A stretch of 38,018 bases of DNA from Mycolicibacterium sp. GTDB taxonomy: Bacteria; Actinomycetota; Actinomycetes; Mycobacteriales; Mycobacteriaceae. Positions 17,943-27,761 of this stretch are shown here, piece by piece. The translations under genes and the position numbers were made by a program. The stretch lies in the NCBI GenBank assembly GCA_030666145.1, contig DAOUYK010000003.1:1-38018 (forward strand), written 5' to 3'. A model generated the notes under the pieces. It did not search any database. It saw only the letters and a program-made list of their open reading frames with translations, and was not told the origin of the DNA. Each line of letters opens with the position of its first letter. The stretch's first letter is position 1.

Positions 17943-18053
17943 CGATTTCTCCTTGGTTTTGACTGTAGGAACATCAAATCAGGCGTGTATAGGTACTGCT
18001 GTCAACAGCAACGAGGACCTGACGCTTCCCGCGGACTCGCGAAGAAGGGCGCT

Positions 18054-19085
18054 TTAGGCGATCGGATAGGGCCAGGGGTTGAACCGGCAGGTCTTGTTGT
18101 CGGGGGTAACCGTTCCCGGATCGAATTTGGCAGCATCGTTGTTGCTGGTCGAGAAGGTCTGCTGCATCATGATTGGCGCCAGCTCGCCGTTGTCGGCGCA
18201 CTGCTCGTGACGCTGGTAACCGATGGCATGGCCCACCTCGTGGTTGATCAGATACTGCCGGTAGGAACCGACGTCACCCTGAAATGGCACCGCGCCGCGC
18301 ACCCAGCGGGCCTCGTTGAGGAACACGCGTGGCTGGCCCTCGAACACCGGGTTGTAGCAGGAAGCCTCGAGCGGGATGTCGTAGCCGCAGCCTTCCCGAA
18401 CCGTCATCGGTGATGTCAGCGAGATCCGGAAGTCGGGCTCGACACCCGAGTCGGCATCCACCCGAGTAAAGGCAAACTCTGGAGTGTGGGTCCAGCTCTT
18501 GGGGTTGGCCAGCGTCTCACTGACCATGCTCGCGAAGCCCTCGTCCCCGCCGAACGTTGTGGTGTCGACGCCGTCCTCCACTTCAACTGTGTAGGTGAAC
18601 GCCTTGGTGGTGCCCTGCCCAACCTGCGGGGTGGCCCCAGGCACGACGTGCCATGTACGGTCACCGGCCTCGGTGAAGGGTCCGCCGCCAGGCAGTACTC
18701 CGGTGGGCAGACTCGCGTCGAACTCTGTGAGCCCCTTGGGCGGTGCGCCCACGATCGCGGTGCTGGCAACACCGATCGTCGGCGGGCCCTGCACGGGGCC
18801 CTCGTCGTCCGCTGCGTGCGGCACACTGGCGCCGATGATGGTCTGGTAGATGATCACCACTGTGAGAGCCAACAGCACGGGAAGCGCATAGGCACGCCAC
18901 CCGTACGTCGAGATGAAGCGCCCGAGCCAGGTCTGCTTGCGCCAGCGCTGGCGGTCGTTCCGGTTCGATCTCACCCGGCCCGGCTGCTCAGCGAGGGGAT
19001 CACGCTGCGCGCGAAGCGGCTCTCGCCGCTCATCGTGCAGCACGGGAACGCGACCGCTCCCGCGCCACCCGGGGTCGTAGGTCAC
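18054..19085 (-). CDS. DUF3152 membrane protein with metallopeptidase-like motif
   Basis: A 343-residue protein (Rv3207c-like). After an Arg-rich cytoplasmic N-terminus (about 1-55) one hydrophobic segment spans about 66-87, and the rest is predicted outside the cytoplasm. In the C-terminal part lies HEVGHAIGYQRH at 282-293, a HExxHxxGxxxH sequence, followed by an MMQQTF turn. This resembles metzincin zinc sites (HExxHxxGxxH) with one extra residue, so a zinc peptidase is plausible but untested. Cysteine pairs suit an oxidised compartment. The start at 19085 (GTG, MTYDPGW) aligns with the M. tuberculosis start; a GTG two codons earlier is also possible. It is divergent from the TetR regulator. 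Confidence 0.85.
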   Translation of the reverse strand: MTYDPGWRGSGRVPVLHDERREPLRAQRDPLAEQPGRVRSNRNDRQRWRKQTWLGRFISTYGWRAYALPVLLALTVVIIYQTIIGASVPHAADDEGPVQGPPTIGVASTAIVGAPPKGLTEFDASLPTGVLPGGGPFTEAGDRTWHVVPGATPQVGQGTTKAFTYTVEVEDGVDTTTFGGDEGFASMVSETLANPKSWTHTPEFAFTRVDADSGVEPDFRISLTSPMTVREGCGYDIPLEASCYNPVFEGQPRVFLNEARWVRGAVPFQGDVGSYRQYLINHEVGHAIGYQRHEQCADNGELAPIMMQQTFSTSNNDAAKFDPGTVTPDNKTCRFNPWPYPIA

Positions 19086-19163
19086 CGACACAGGATGACA
19101 CAGCTCAGGGGACTTGCATTCTCGGCACGCCACTGCGCTGCGTCCAACCGGCGTCACTGCTGA

Positions 19164-19928
<765 letters not shown>

Positions 19929-19969
19929 ACCCCTCCGCAGGGCGAGGCAGCGCGAAATACGCCAAATAC

Positions 19970-20233
19970 TCAGCCTGCGGTCTTGGTCACCTCAGCACCC
20001 ACTGCTGCACCTACGCCGAATCCGACCCTGCGCGAATCGGCTGCGCCGATCTCGACATAGGCAAGCTTCGCCGACTGCACAAGAAAACGCCGGCCCTTCT
20101 CATCGGTGAGGCTCAGAACCCCCGCGTCGGCGCCCAGTGCGGCGGTCACCAACTTCTCGACCTCGGCTGGCGTCTGTGCGCTGTTGAGGCTCAGTTCGCG
20201 CGGGCTGTCGGTGACACCGATCTTGACCTCCAC
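19970..20233 (-). CDS. DUF3107 protein (TB9.4-like)
   Basis: An 87-residue conserved actinobacterial protein. The beta-strand start MEVKIGVTDSPREL, a helix SAQTPAEVEKLVTAALG and a C-terminal strand KLAYVEIGAADSRRVGFG match Rv3208A (TB9.4), a T-cell antigen of unknown function. The GTG start has GGAAGG about 10 nt upstream. It is convergent with the TetR gene and divergent from the MmpS-like gene. Confidence 0.88.
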   Translation of the reverse strand: MEVKIGVTDSPRELSLNSAQTPAEVEKLVTAALGADAGVLSLTDEKGRRFLVQSAKLAYVEIGAADSRRVGFGVGAAVGAEVTKTAG

Positions 20234-20493
20234 AGTGAGGAACCTTCCGTTCGTCTGCTCGTCTTCTCCTCAGGAGGCTAGTGGACGACGGCCCCGCGAG
20301 GCGGTGCCGGGACCTTCGCGGTCAGCGAAAAGTTCCAAAACACCGGAATCCAGCACAGACCAGGCACAGAAACGCGGAGGCGACCGAACCGAGTCCCGAC
20401 CGTGACCGCTGGCCTGGCGCGTTGACCTCGTGTGTCACTTCTGCCTCGATAGCATCAGGCCTGAAAACCTACGGAAGCGATTGGGACAGCTTG

Positions 20494-21273
20494 ATGAACA
20501 GGCCTTATACCGCACAATCACCGTATTCTCTGACTCCGACCGAGCGGATAGGCAGCCGCTACGGCGGCCGCCACGACACAGCCGACTACGATGATCTACG
20601 CACCGATGCCATCCCGGCGTATCCCGAAGACGACTTCGAAGACTACGACTCCTTCGACGGCCTCGACTTCGACGACATCAACGAAGCCAATATCGACCGC
20701 CGATGGATGTGGATCGCCGGTGGCACCGGCGCGATTCTGTTCGTCTCGGTCATCATCGCGAGCCTCATCCTCGGCGGTGGCGACAGCGGCTCGGTGTCGG
20801 CGACCGTCGTGTCCACAAAACCGGCCACCAGCGCCGCTCAGGCCCCACCACCGACTCCCCGGGTAGCCGTTCCGCCGTCGCTACCGGCCGAAACGGTAAC
20901 CACAGTGACCCCGCCACCCAGCCCAACGGCACAGACTCCGACGGCACAACCGGCCCCGCCCCTGCCTCCTGCCCCCGAGGCGCCCCCACCCCCGGCTGCC
21001 GCCCCAGGCACCGTCACCTACCAAGTAACCGGCGACCGCCGGCTAATCGACTTGGTGACGGTCATCTACACAGACCAGCAGGGCGCGCTGGTGACCGACG
21101 TCAACGTCGCGCTGCCCTGGTCGAAGACGCTGGTACTCAATCCCGGCGTCAGGTTGAGTTCGGTGACAGCCACCAGCGTCGCCGGAAAACTCAACTGCAG
21201 CATTACCGACGCCAACGGGGCGCTCATCGCCGTGCAGAACAACAACTCGATCATCACCAACTGCACGCGGTAG
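20494..21273 (+). CDS. MmpS-family (MmpS3-like) membrane-anchored protein
   Basis: A 259-residue Rv3209-like protein. The N-terminus is acidic and Tyr-rich (YPEDDFEDYDSFDGLDF). One transmembrane helix spans about 75-93 (WIAGGTGAILFVSVIIASL). A long Pro/Thr/Ser linker (about 105-170) follows, then a C-terminal MmpS domain (VTYQVTGDRRLIDLVTVIYTD...LNCSITDANG). MmpS proteins sit at the inner membrane and cooperate with MmpL lipid exporters, but this subgroup, like MmpS3, has no adjacent MmpL and its job is unclear. The ATG at 20494 was chosen because the preceding in-frame sequence does not look coding. It is convergent with the ferritin-like gene, 9 bp apart. Confidence 0.85.
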   Translation: MNRPYTAQSPYSLTPTERIGSRYGGRHDTADYDDLRTDAIPAYPEDDFEDYDSFDGLDFDDINEANIDRRWMWIAGGTGAILFVSVIIASLILGGGDSGSVSATVVSTKPATSAAQAPPPTPRVAVPPSLPAETVTTVTPPPSPTAQTPTAQPAPPLPPAPEAPPPPAAAPGTVTYQVTGDRRLIDLVTVIYTDQQGALVTDVNVALPWSKTLVLNPGVRLSSVTATSVAGKLNCSITDANGALIAVQNNNSIITNCTR

Positions 21274-21282
21274 CCGAGGCGC

Positions 21283-22014
21283 TCAGGACAGCCCCAAGTC
21301 GCACATCCGGGTGCTGTGCGTGTGCTGGAGCCTGTCGAAGAAGTCCGTCATATGCGCCAGCCCCCCGCCGGCCATCACCAGATCCACCAGTTCGTCATGG
21401 TCGGCCAGCACGTACTGAGCCTGGGTGATCGCTTCGCCCAACAGCCGCCGCGACCACAGCGCCAACCGGTGACGTTGGCGGTCGCTGGCCGTCACCGCGG
21501 CACGAACCTCGGCCAGGACGAACTGCGAGTGACACGTCTCGGCGAGCACTGAGCGCACCACACCGGCGATTTCGTCGGGCATCGAGCCTGCGGTCTCGAG
21601 ATAGAGATCGGCGGCCATCGCGTCGCCCACATACGTCTTGACCAGGGCCTCGAGCCAGGTCCTCGGAGTGGTCAACCGGTGGTAGTTCTCCAGCGCTGGC
21701 GCGTACTTCGTCATCGCCGGTACGACGTCGACTCCCCGGCGCTCCAGCGCGTCACGCAATACCTCGTAATGGTTCATCTCGGCGGCCGCCATCGCCGCCA
21801 TATTGATCCGGCCAAGCAGATTGGGCGCCATCCGTGCCTCCTCGGTGAGGCGGTAGAACGCCGCGACCTCCCCGTAGGCCAGCAGCGCGAACAACTCGTT
21901 GATGCCCGGATGCTCAGAAGGCACAGCCGACACGCCAGAAACGCTCGCCGTGCCCGGGTCGCTGCGCTCCCCCACAGGCCCAGGACCGGCGGCTGCCGAT
22001 GGCGTTGAAGTCAT
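21283..22014 (-). CDS. Ferritin-like diiron protein (Rv3210c-like)
   Basis: A 243-residue all-helical protein. The putative diiron ligands are laid out as in MiaE/ferritin-like carboxylate proteins: E49 (LAYGEVAAF), E79 and H82 (AAEMNHYE), D131 (VGDAMA), E159 and H162 (ETCHSQF). The first 35 residues are a Ser/Ala/Gly-rich disordered tail. A hydroxylase of tRNA or another substrate is possible by family, but no substrate is known. The ATG start begins MTSTPSAAAG. It is divergent from rhlE with a 268-bp gap. Confidence 0.82.
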   Translation of the reverse strand: MTSTPSAAAGPGPVGERSDPGTASVSGVSAVPSEHPGINELFALLAYGEVAAFYRLTEEARMAPNLLGRINMAAMAAAEMNHYEVLRDALERRGVDVVPAMTKYAPALENYHRLTTPRTWLEALVKTYVGDAMAADLYLETAGSMPDEIAGVVRSVLAETCHSQFVLAEVRAAVTASDRQRHRLALWSRRLLGEAITQAQYVLADHDELVDLVMAGGGLAHMTDFFDRLQHTHSTRMCDLGLS

Positions 22015-22282
22015 GGCCTAACTGTAGAGCGCCGACGCGCCTCAGACGAGCGTGGGAACCGGAGGGCGAACCGACCGGCTACCATAGTGATGGTGTCGAC
22101 GCGAACGTCGACAGATCGATCCAGGTCACGTCGGCTGGCGCAAGCCACAGACACCTTGACAATGTGCGTGCACGCAGATGCCCCGCCTCCGCAGCGCAGG
22201 GCCCAACGGAGTTCTCTTCACAACTCGTGCGCGCGTGAACGCTACGAGGATGAATGACAGTGAAAGGCTTCGTTTTCCCAGC

Positions 22283-23797
22283 ATGAAACCAGTAATCCCG
22301 CATACCAGTCCGTCATTTGCCCAGCTCGGAGTGCGCGAAGAGATCGTGCGCGCGCTCTCCGAATCCGGTATCGAACAACCCTTCGCCATTCAGGAACTAA
22401 CGCTGCCACTGGCACTGGCCGGCGACGACCTGATCGGCCAGGCTCGCACGGGTAGGGGTAAGCCCTATGCCTTCGGCGTGCCGCTGCTGCATGGCATCAG
22501 CATCGACTCCGAACGCCCGCTCAGCGGCATACCGCGAGCGCTGATCGTCGTGCCCACCCGTGAGTTGTGTCTGCAGGTCTTCGGCGATCTCGAAGTGGCA
22601 TCCAAGCACCTGGTGGCCGACCACGACGGCAACACGCGCCCGCTGTCGGTCGTCGCGATCTACGGCGGACGCCCGTACGAGCCGCAGATCGAGGCGCTGC
22701 AGAAGGGCGCAGACGTCGTCGTCGGCACCCCCGGTCGCCTTCTCGACCTGGCTCAGCAAGGGCACCTACAACTCGGCGGCCTGTCCAAGCTGGTGCTCGA
22801 CGAAGCCGACGAAATGCTGGATCTGGGCTTTCTGCCTGATATCGAGCGGATCCTCAAGCAGATCCCGGACAAGCGTCAAGCAATGCTGTTCTCGGCGACC
22901 ATGCCGGATCCGATCATCACCCTGGCTCGCACGTTCATGAACCAGCCGACGCACATCCGGGCCGAGGCGCCGCACTCCGCCGCCACCCACGACACCACCG
23001 AGCAGTTCGCTTACCGCGCCCACGCCCTCGACAAGGTCGAGATGGTCGGGCGCATTCTGCAAGCCCGCGATCGAGGCGCGACGATGATCTTCACGCGCAC
23101 CAAACGCACCGCCCAGAAGGTAGCCGACGAACTCGCCGAACGCGGGTTCAAGGTCGGTGCCGTGCACGGTGACCTCGGCCAGGCCGCGCGCGAGAAGGCA
23201 CTGAAGGCCTTCCGTACCAGCGAAGTCGACGTGCTTGTCGCTACCGACGTGGCTGCTCGCGGCATCGACATCGACGACATCACGCATGTGATCAACTATC
23301 AGATCCCCGAAGATGAGCAGGCCTACGTTCACCGCATCGGCCGCACAGGGCGCGCAGGCAAGACCGGTATCGCCGTCACTCTCGTCGACTGGGATGAACT
23401 GCCCCGCTGGACGATGATCGACAAGGCGCTGGGTCTGGAGACACCCGATCCGGCCGAGACCTACTCAAGCTCGCCACACCTGTTCGAGGAGCTCAACATC
23501 CCGCCCGACGCCACCGGCAAGATCGGCTCGGCCCGGCCTGCCAACAGGGCCAAGCGAGAGCCCGGGCGCAGCTCTGAGGACCGAGGCGACAAGCCGGCCC
23601 GTCGAAGCAACCGAACTCGGCGACGCACCCGGGCTGGCAACACCGACGGTGTCCAGCGGGAAGGCCAACCCGGACCCGCCGAGCAGGCCAAGGCCCCAGA
23701 ATCCGGCGACACCGGCGGCGAGGCGCCAGAGGCTGCGCGGTCGGGGCGTCGGCGCCGGAGGCACCGCCCGAACAAAGCCGCCGCAGGCCCCAGCTAG
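22283..23797 (+). CDS. rhlE: RhlE-like DEAD-box RNA helicase with altered Walker A
   Basis: A 504-residue DEAD-box helicase. Motifs: F...Q motif (SFAQLG...PFAIQELT), Ia PTREL, Ib TPGRLLD, II DEAD, III SAT, IV FTRTKRTA, V ATDVAARGIDID, VI HRIGRTGRAG. A basic, Gly/Arg-rich C-terminal tail from about residue 400 should bind RNA. Motif I reads ARTGRGKP (54-61): Pro replaces the Thr that binds Mg-ATP, and Arg replaces the usual Met. If real, ATPase activity may be weak. The ATG at 22283 aligns with the M. tuberculosis start; an ATG at 22250 is in frame with an adjacent AGG. The long 5' region before it may be regulatory. Confidence 0.92.
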   Translation: MKPVIPHTSPSFAQLGVREEIVRALSESGIEQPFAIQELTLPLALAGDDLIGQARTGRGKPYAFGVPLLHGISIDSERPLSGIPRALIVVPTRELCLQVFGDLEVASKHLVADHDGNTRPLSVVAIYGGRPYEPQIEALQKGADVVVGTPGRLLDLAQQGHLQLGGLSKLVLDEADEMLDLGFLPDIERILKQIPDKRQAMLFSATMPDPIITLARTFMNQPTHIRAEAPHSAATHDTTEQFAYRAHALDKVEMVGRILQARDRGATMIFTRTKRTAQKVADELAERGFKVGAVHGDLGQAAREKALKAFRTSEVDVLVATDVAARGIDIDDITHVINYQIPEDEQAYVHRIGRTGRAGKTGIAVTLVDWDELPRWTMIDKALGLETPDPAETYSSSPHLFEELNIPPDATGKIGSARPANRAKREPGRSSEDRGDKPARRSNRTRRRTRAGNTDGVQREGQPGPAEQAKAPESGDTGGEAPEAARSGRRRRRHRPNKAAAGPS

Positions 23798-23814
23798 CCG
23801 AAACTCACCCCGCG

Positions 23815-25044
23815 ATGGTCAAACCCGAACGTCGGACTCGGGCCGACATGGTGGCCACGACCGCGATCGTCGGTGTCATCGCGCTGGTGGCGGCCATCGT
23901 CTGGTGGATGAGTGACTCCCGAGCAACTATCAGCGATCCGGCGGCGGCACCGGTCCCGAATCTGACGCCGGCCAAGGCGGTGCCGGACTCGCTCACCCCG
24001 TTGTGGACCGCGCCCAGCCCCAAAACCACCCAGCCGCTGGTGGTTGCGGGCGCCGTGGTGACCAGCGCCGACGGCGGCATGAAGGGCCGAGATCCCTCCA
24101 GTGGTGAAACACTCTGGAGCTTTGCCCGTGACCTCGATCTCTGCGGAGTGACCTGGGTCTACAGCTACGCCGTGGCCGTCTACCCGGATGTACGCGGCTG
24201 CGGGCAAGTAAGCACCGTGGACGCCAGGACCGGTCAGCGCGGACCCGCTCGCTCCAGCTACGCCGACCCTAAGGTCACCCTGTCCGGCGACGGCGGGACG
24301 GTGCTGTCGGCCGGGGACACCCGGCTGGAGCTGTGGCGCTCAGACATGGTTCGGATGCTTAGCTACGGCGCGCTGGACGCGCCCATCAAGCCTGGTACTC
24401 CGGCATTGCCGCTGTGCCGACTAGCCTCGGCGGCAGCGAGTTCTGCTGCGGTATCCGTGCTGGAGGTGTGCGACGGCCAAGCCGATCTGCGGCTGACGCT
24501 CCTGCGCCCCTCCGACGAGGAGGACACCCCCGAGGTCAAATACGTGCAACAGACCGGTGTCCGTGACGGCAGCGGCGCCCGGGTGATCGCCGTGGCCGAC
24601 ACGACCACCGCGGTGTACATACCGACCCCAAAGCCGAGACTCGACATCATCGACGACACGGGCACCGTAATCGCCAGCACGGTGGTGCCCACACCGCCTT
24701 CTCCGGAGGCCACCATGTCACGGCCCGCGGACCTGATCACTTGGTGGACCGGCGACAGCGTAATGGTGTTCTCCGCCAACAACCTTCAGTACAAGTACAC
24801 CGTCGCGGCGACGGGCGACAACGCACCCATCGGTCCAGCGACGATCATGGCCGGGCGGTTGATGGTGCCCGTCAGCGGCGGCTACGACGTCTTCGATCCG
24901 GTGACCGGCACCAGTGACCGCCACATTCCGTTGCACCGGCCCGCCGGGAAGGACCCGGCGGATCCTGCTGGGCCCGTCGTGCCCGCGGTTGCCGGGTCAA
25001 TGCTGGTGGAGCAGCGCGGTGCCGATCTGGTGGTGCTCGGATAG
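23815..25044 (+). CDS. Membrane-anchored beta-propeller-like protein (Rv3212-like)
   Basis: A 409-residue protein with a short cytoplasmic N-terminus (MVKPERRTRAD), one transmembrane helix at about 12-33 (MVATTAIVGVIALVAAIVWWM) and a large external domain. The repeated pattern VVAGAVVTSADGGMKGRDPSSGETLWSF... resembles PQQ/beta-propeller blades, as annotated for Rv3212. Function is unknown; it may scaffold envelope assembly or sense a ligand. It begins 17 bp after the rhlE stop and may share its transcript. It is convergent with the ParA-like gene. Confidence 0.83.
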   Translation: MVKPERRTRADMVATTAIVGVIALVAAIVWWMSDSRATISDPAAAPVPNLTPAKAVPDSLTPLWTAPSPKTTQPLVVAGAVVTSADGGMKGRDPSSGETLWSFARDLDLCGVTWVYSYAVAVYPDVRGCGQVSTVDARTGQRGPARSSYADPKVTLSGDGGTVLSAGDTRLELWRSDMVRMLSYGALDAPIKPGTPALPLCRLASAAASSAAVSVLEVCDGQADLRLTLLRPSDEEDTPEVKYVQQTGVRDGSGARVIAVADTTTAVYIPTPKPRLDIIDDTGTVIASTVVPTPPSPEATMSRPADLITWWTGDSVMVFSANNLQYKYTVAATGDNAPIGPATIMAGRLMVPVSGGYDVFDPVTGTSDRHIPLHRPAGKDPADPAGPVVPAVAGSMLVEQRGADLVVLG

Positions 25045-25112
25045 ACGACGATCAAGCGGGCGAGGCACGAGCCGGCACTGAGGAGTCTGACCAATCAAAC
25101 CCGGATAGAACG

Positions 25113-25997
25113 TCAGACCTTGGGGGCGAAAGTCGCCAGTGCTTTACCGCTCTTCCAATGCTTGAGAAGCGCACCCGCGAGTTCCCGGTAGGCCATCGCG
25201 CCCTTGTTCTTGCGCCCTGCCAGCACGGAGGAACCTGACGCGCTGGCCTCTGCGAAGCGCACGGTGCGCGGGATCGGTGGCGCCAGCACCGGCAGGCTGT
25301 AGCGGTCAGCGACATCGAGCAGCACGTCGCGACTGTGAGTGGTGCGCGAGTCGTACAACGTGGGCAGCGCACCCAGCAGCGCGAGGTCTGGGTTGGTGAT
25401 CTGCTGAACGTCGGTGATGGTGCGCAGGAATTGACCGACACCTCGGTGGGCCAGCGTCTCGCACTGCAGCGGAATGATCACTTCCTGAGCAGCCGTCAGG
25501 CCGTTGAGCGTGAGCACCCCCAGCGACGGCGGGCAGTCGATGATCACCACGTCGAAGTTTCCGGTACCCGACGTTGCCGCCGAGGTGGCTCCGGTACCCG
25601 ATTTCGCCGCCGGGGCGGCTCGCTTACCTGATCTCGCCGCCGGGGCGGCTCCGGCGACCTTGGTGAGCGCCCGTTTTAGTGCGTACTCCCGGCCTGCCCG
25701 CATCAGCAGCATCGCCTCGGCGCCCGCGAGGTCGATGTTGGCGGGCAGCAATGTCATTCCCTCTGAGGTCTCTACCAACGCCATGTCGGGTTCTACATCG
25801 CCAAGCAGCACCTCGTGTATCGAGACGGCCAGCTTGTCGGGGTCCTGTCCAAGCGAGAACGTCAGGCAGCCCTGGGGGTCCAAGTCTACGAGCAGCACCC
25901 GCTTACCCAGCTCTACCATCGCCGCACCCAGCGATGCCACCGTCGTCGTTTTAGCTACCCCGCCTTTTTGATTGGCGACCGCAAGTACCCGCGTCAC
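25113..25997 (-). CDS. ParA/Soj-like ATPase with internal repeat insertion
   Basis: A 294-residue deviant Walker ATPase (Rv3213c-like). The deviant Walker A KGGVAKTTT lies at 11-19 and Walker B VVIIDCPPS at about 150-158, followed by LNGLTAAQEVIIPLQCE. Between them, residues 117-146 are three in-frame copies of a ten-residue Ala/Gly/Ser unit (see repeat entry). Such ATPases position chromosomes, plasmids or protein arrays on the nucleoid. There is no ParB or parS site visible beside it, so the cargo is unknown and it is not the chromosomal ParA. The GTG start (MTRVLAVANQ) is well defined by the family. It is divergent from gpm2 with 58 bp between starts. Confidence 0.92.
   Translation of the reverse strand: MTRVLAVANQKGGVAKTTTVASLGAAMVELGKRVLLVDLDPQGCLTFSLGQDPDKLAVSIHEVLLGDVEPDMALVETSEGMTLLPANIDLAGAEAMLLMRAGREYALKRALTKVAGAAPAARSGKRAAPAAKSGTGATSAATSGTGNFDVVIIDCPPSLGVLTLNGLTAAQEVIIPLQCETLAHRGVGQFLRTITDVQQITNPDLALLGALPTLYDSRTTHSRDVLLDVADRYSLPVLAPPIPRTVRFAEASASGSSVLAGRKNKGAMAYRELAGALLKHWKSGKALATFAPKV
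25561..25650. repeat. Three 30-bp tandem repeats inside the ParA-like gene
   Basis: Units at 25561-25590, 25591-25620 and 25621-25650 share the core CGCCG(C)GGGCGGCT at their ends and a CCGGTACCCGA-type start. They translate to AAPAARSGKR, AAPAAKSGTG and ATSAATSGTG on the minus strand. The in-frame 30-bp period means copies can be gained or lost without frameshift. Confidence 0.9.
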
Positions 25998-26055
25998 ACC
26001 GACATCCTGTCATGCGCGCGTCGGCGGTGACGAAGCGTGCGGCACAATCGGAGGA

Positions 26056-26667
26056 GTGAGCCTCCTGCAGCACCGGCTGATACTGCTCCGACACGGCGAA
26101 ACTGAATGGTCGAAGTCGGGCAAGCACACCGGCAGCACCGAGCTCGAGCTCACGCCACACGGTCGCGAGCAGGCGGCGGCAGCAGCGACGACGCTGCGGC
26201 AGCTGCGGCTGGATGACCCCTTCGTCATCAGCAGCCCGCGCAAACGTGCGAGGATCACCGCCGCCCTGGCAGGTCTCACCGTCGACGAAGTCAATCCGCT
26301 GATCAGTGAGTGGGATTACGGGGATTACGAGGGGATCACGACGTTCGAGATCCGCCAGGCGGTGCCGAACTGGCTGGTGTGGACGCACGGATGCCCAGGC
26401 GGCGAAACCTCCGCGCAGGTCTGTGAACGTGCCGACCGCGCCATCGCGCTGGCACTGCATCACATGGAGTCCCGCGACGTGATCTTCGTCGGGCACGGTC
26501 ACTTCTCCCGGGCGGTGATCACCCGCTGGATCGAGCTGCCCGTCTACGAAGGGATCCGGTTTGCGATGCCGGCGGTGTCCATCGCGGCGTGCGGCTTCGA
26601 GCACGGAGTGCGCCAACTCACCGCGCTGGCGTTGTCCGGCCAACCCGACTCGGCCGCGCTGGCGTGA
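26056..26667 (+). CDS. gpm2: Histidine phosphatase (Gpm2/Rv3214-like)
   Basis: A 203-residue histidine-phosphatase superfamily member. The phosphate-accepting motif LLRHGETEW is at the N-terminus (His12). A second catalytic His lies in FVGHGHFSR, and acidic partners in SEWDYGDYEG. M. tuberculosis Rv3214 was shown to be an acid phosphatase despite annotations as phosphoglycerate mutase or EntD. The start GTG at 26056 directly follows GGAGGA. Its stop overlaps the entC start as GTGA (4 bp), so the two are translationally coupled. Confidence 0.9.
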   Translation: MSLLQHRLILLRHGETEWSKSGKHTGSTELELTPHGREQAAAAATTLRQLRLDDPFVISSPRKRARITAALAGLTVDEVNPLISEWDYGDYEGITTFEIRQAVPNWLVWTHGCPGGETSAQVCERADRAIALALHHMESRDVIFVGHGHFSRAVITRWIELPVYEGIRFAMPAVSIAACGFEHGVRQLTALALSGQPDSAALA

Positions 26668-27761
26668 CGCGCGAACCGACGTTCGTCCTCACCGGGCCAG
26701 ACGGTTTCATCACCGCCGACGGTGTACACACCGCCTTCAGCGAGATCACCGACGCGCGGGCCGCCCTGGCTTCACACAGCGCACCGATCATCTTGGGTGC
26801 CTTGCCTTTCGACATCTCTAAACCCGCAGCGCTGATCCGGCCGCAATCGGTGGCACACACCCCAACCCTGCCCGCATGGCCGGCTCGCGAGCTTGCCACC
26901 GCGCGGATCGCCGAGACGATACCGACCGCCGACGACCACCACGGACGCGTCGTAACGGCCCTGGGTCGACTGCGCGACCCGGGCAGCGACCTGCAAAAGG
27001 TCGTGCTGGCACGTGCGCTGCGGGTGACCGCCGACGGACCACTCGACGCCAGAATCGTGCTGCAGCGACTGGTCGCTGCTGATGGGCGGGCCAATTCCTA
27101 TCTGGTGGACCTGTCTGCTGCCGGCGAAGGATACTCGGGCACAGTGCTCGTCGGAGCAAGCCCCGAGCTGCTGGTTGCCCGCCAGGGACAGCAGGTCACG
27201 TGTCGGCCTTTCGCCGGATCCGCGCCGCGGCTGCCCAACCCTGATGCCGACAAGGCCAACGGCGCCGCACTTGCCGAATCTGCCAAGAACCAATACGAAC
27301 ATCAAGTCGTTGTCGACGCCCTCCGTGAAACTCTCGAACCGCTGTGCACCGAGCTGCAGATCGCGGAGAAACCCGTGCTCAGCAAGACCGCGAGCGTCTG
27401 GCACCTCTGCACCCCAATTTCGGGGATCCTACGCGAACGATCCACCACCGCAATGGATCTAGCCATTGCATTGCACCCCACCCCAGCGGTCGGAGGCTCC
27501 CCCACGGGCCGAGCCACGGAGCTGATCAACGAGATCGAAGGCGACCGCGGCTTCTACGCCGGCGCGGTGGGCTGGTGCGACCAACGGGGCGACGGCCGCT
27601 GGGTGGTTGCGATCAGGTGCGCGCAGTTGTCCGCTGACCGTCGAACAGCCCTCGCACACTCCGGTGGCGGAATCGTCGCTGAATCGGACCCGGACGACGA
27701 AGTCGCAGAAACCACAACCAAATTCAGAACGATTCTATCGGCGCTGAAAGTCGAGCCGTGA
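26664..27761 (+). CDS. entC: Isochorismate synthase (EntC/MenF family)
   Basis: A 365-residue chorismate-utilising enzyme. Visible are QKVVLARALRV, the GASPELLV segment, RPFAGSAPR, the conserved ALHPTPAVGGSPTGRA and the C-terminal GFYAGAVGWCDQRGDGRWVVAIR with SGGGIVAESDPDDE. It converts chorismate to isochorismate, the precursor of menaquinone or siderophore salicylate. Start is GTG at 26664, sharing 4 bp with the gpm2 stop; its own stop overlaps the next gene by 4 bp (GTGA). Chorismate supply genes aroA and aroQ are in the same window but on separate transcripts. Confidence 0.92.
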   Translation: MTREPTFVLTGPDGFITADGVHTAFSEITDARAALASHSAPIILGALPFDISKPAALIRPQSVAHTPTLPAWPARELATARIAETIPTADDHHGRVVTALGRLRDPGSDLQKVVLARALRVTADGPLDARIVLQRLVAADGRANSYLVDLSAAGEGYSGTVLVGASPELLVARQGQQVTCRPFAGSAPRLPNPDADKANGAALAESAKNQYEHQVVVDALRETLEPLCTELQIAEKPVLSKTASVWHLCTPISGILRERSTTAMDLAIALHPTPAVGGSPTGRATELINEIEGDRGFYAGAVGWCDQRGDGRWVVAIRCAQLSADRRTALAHSGGGIVAESDPDDEVAETTTKFRTILSALKVEP

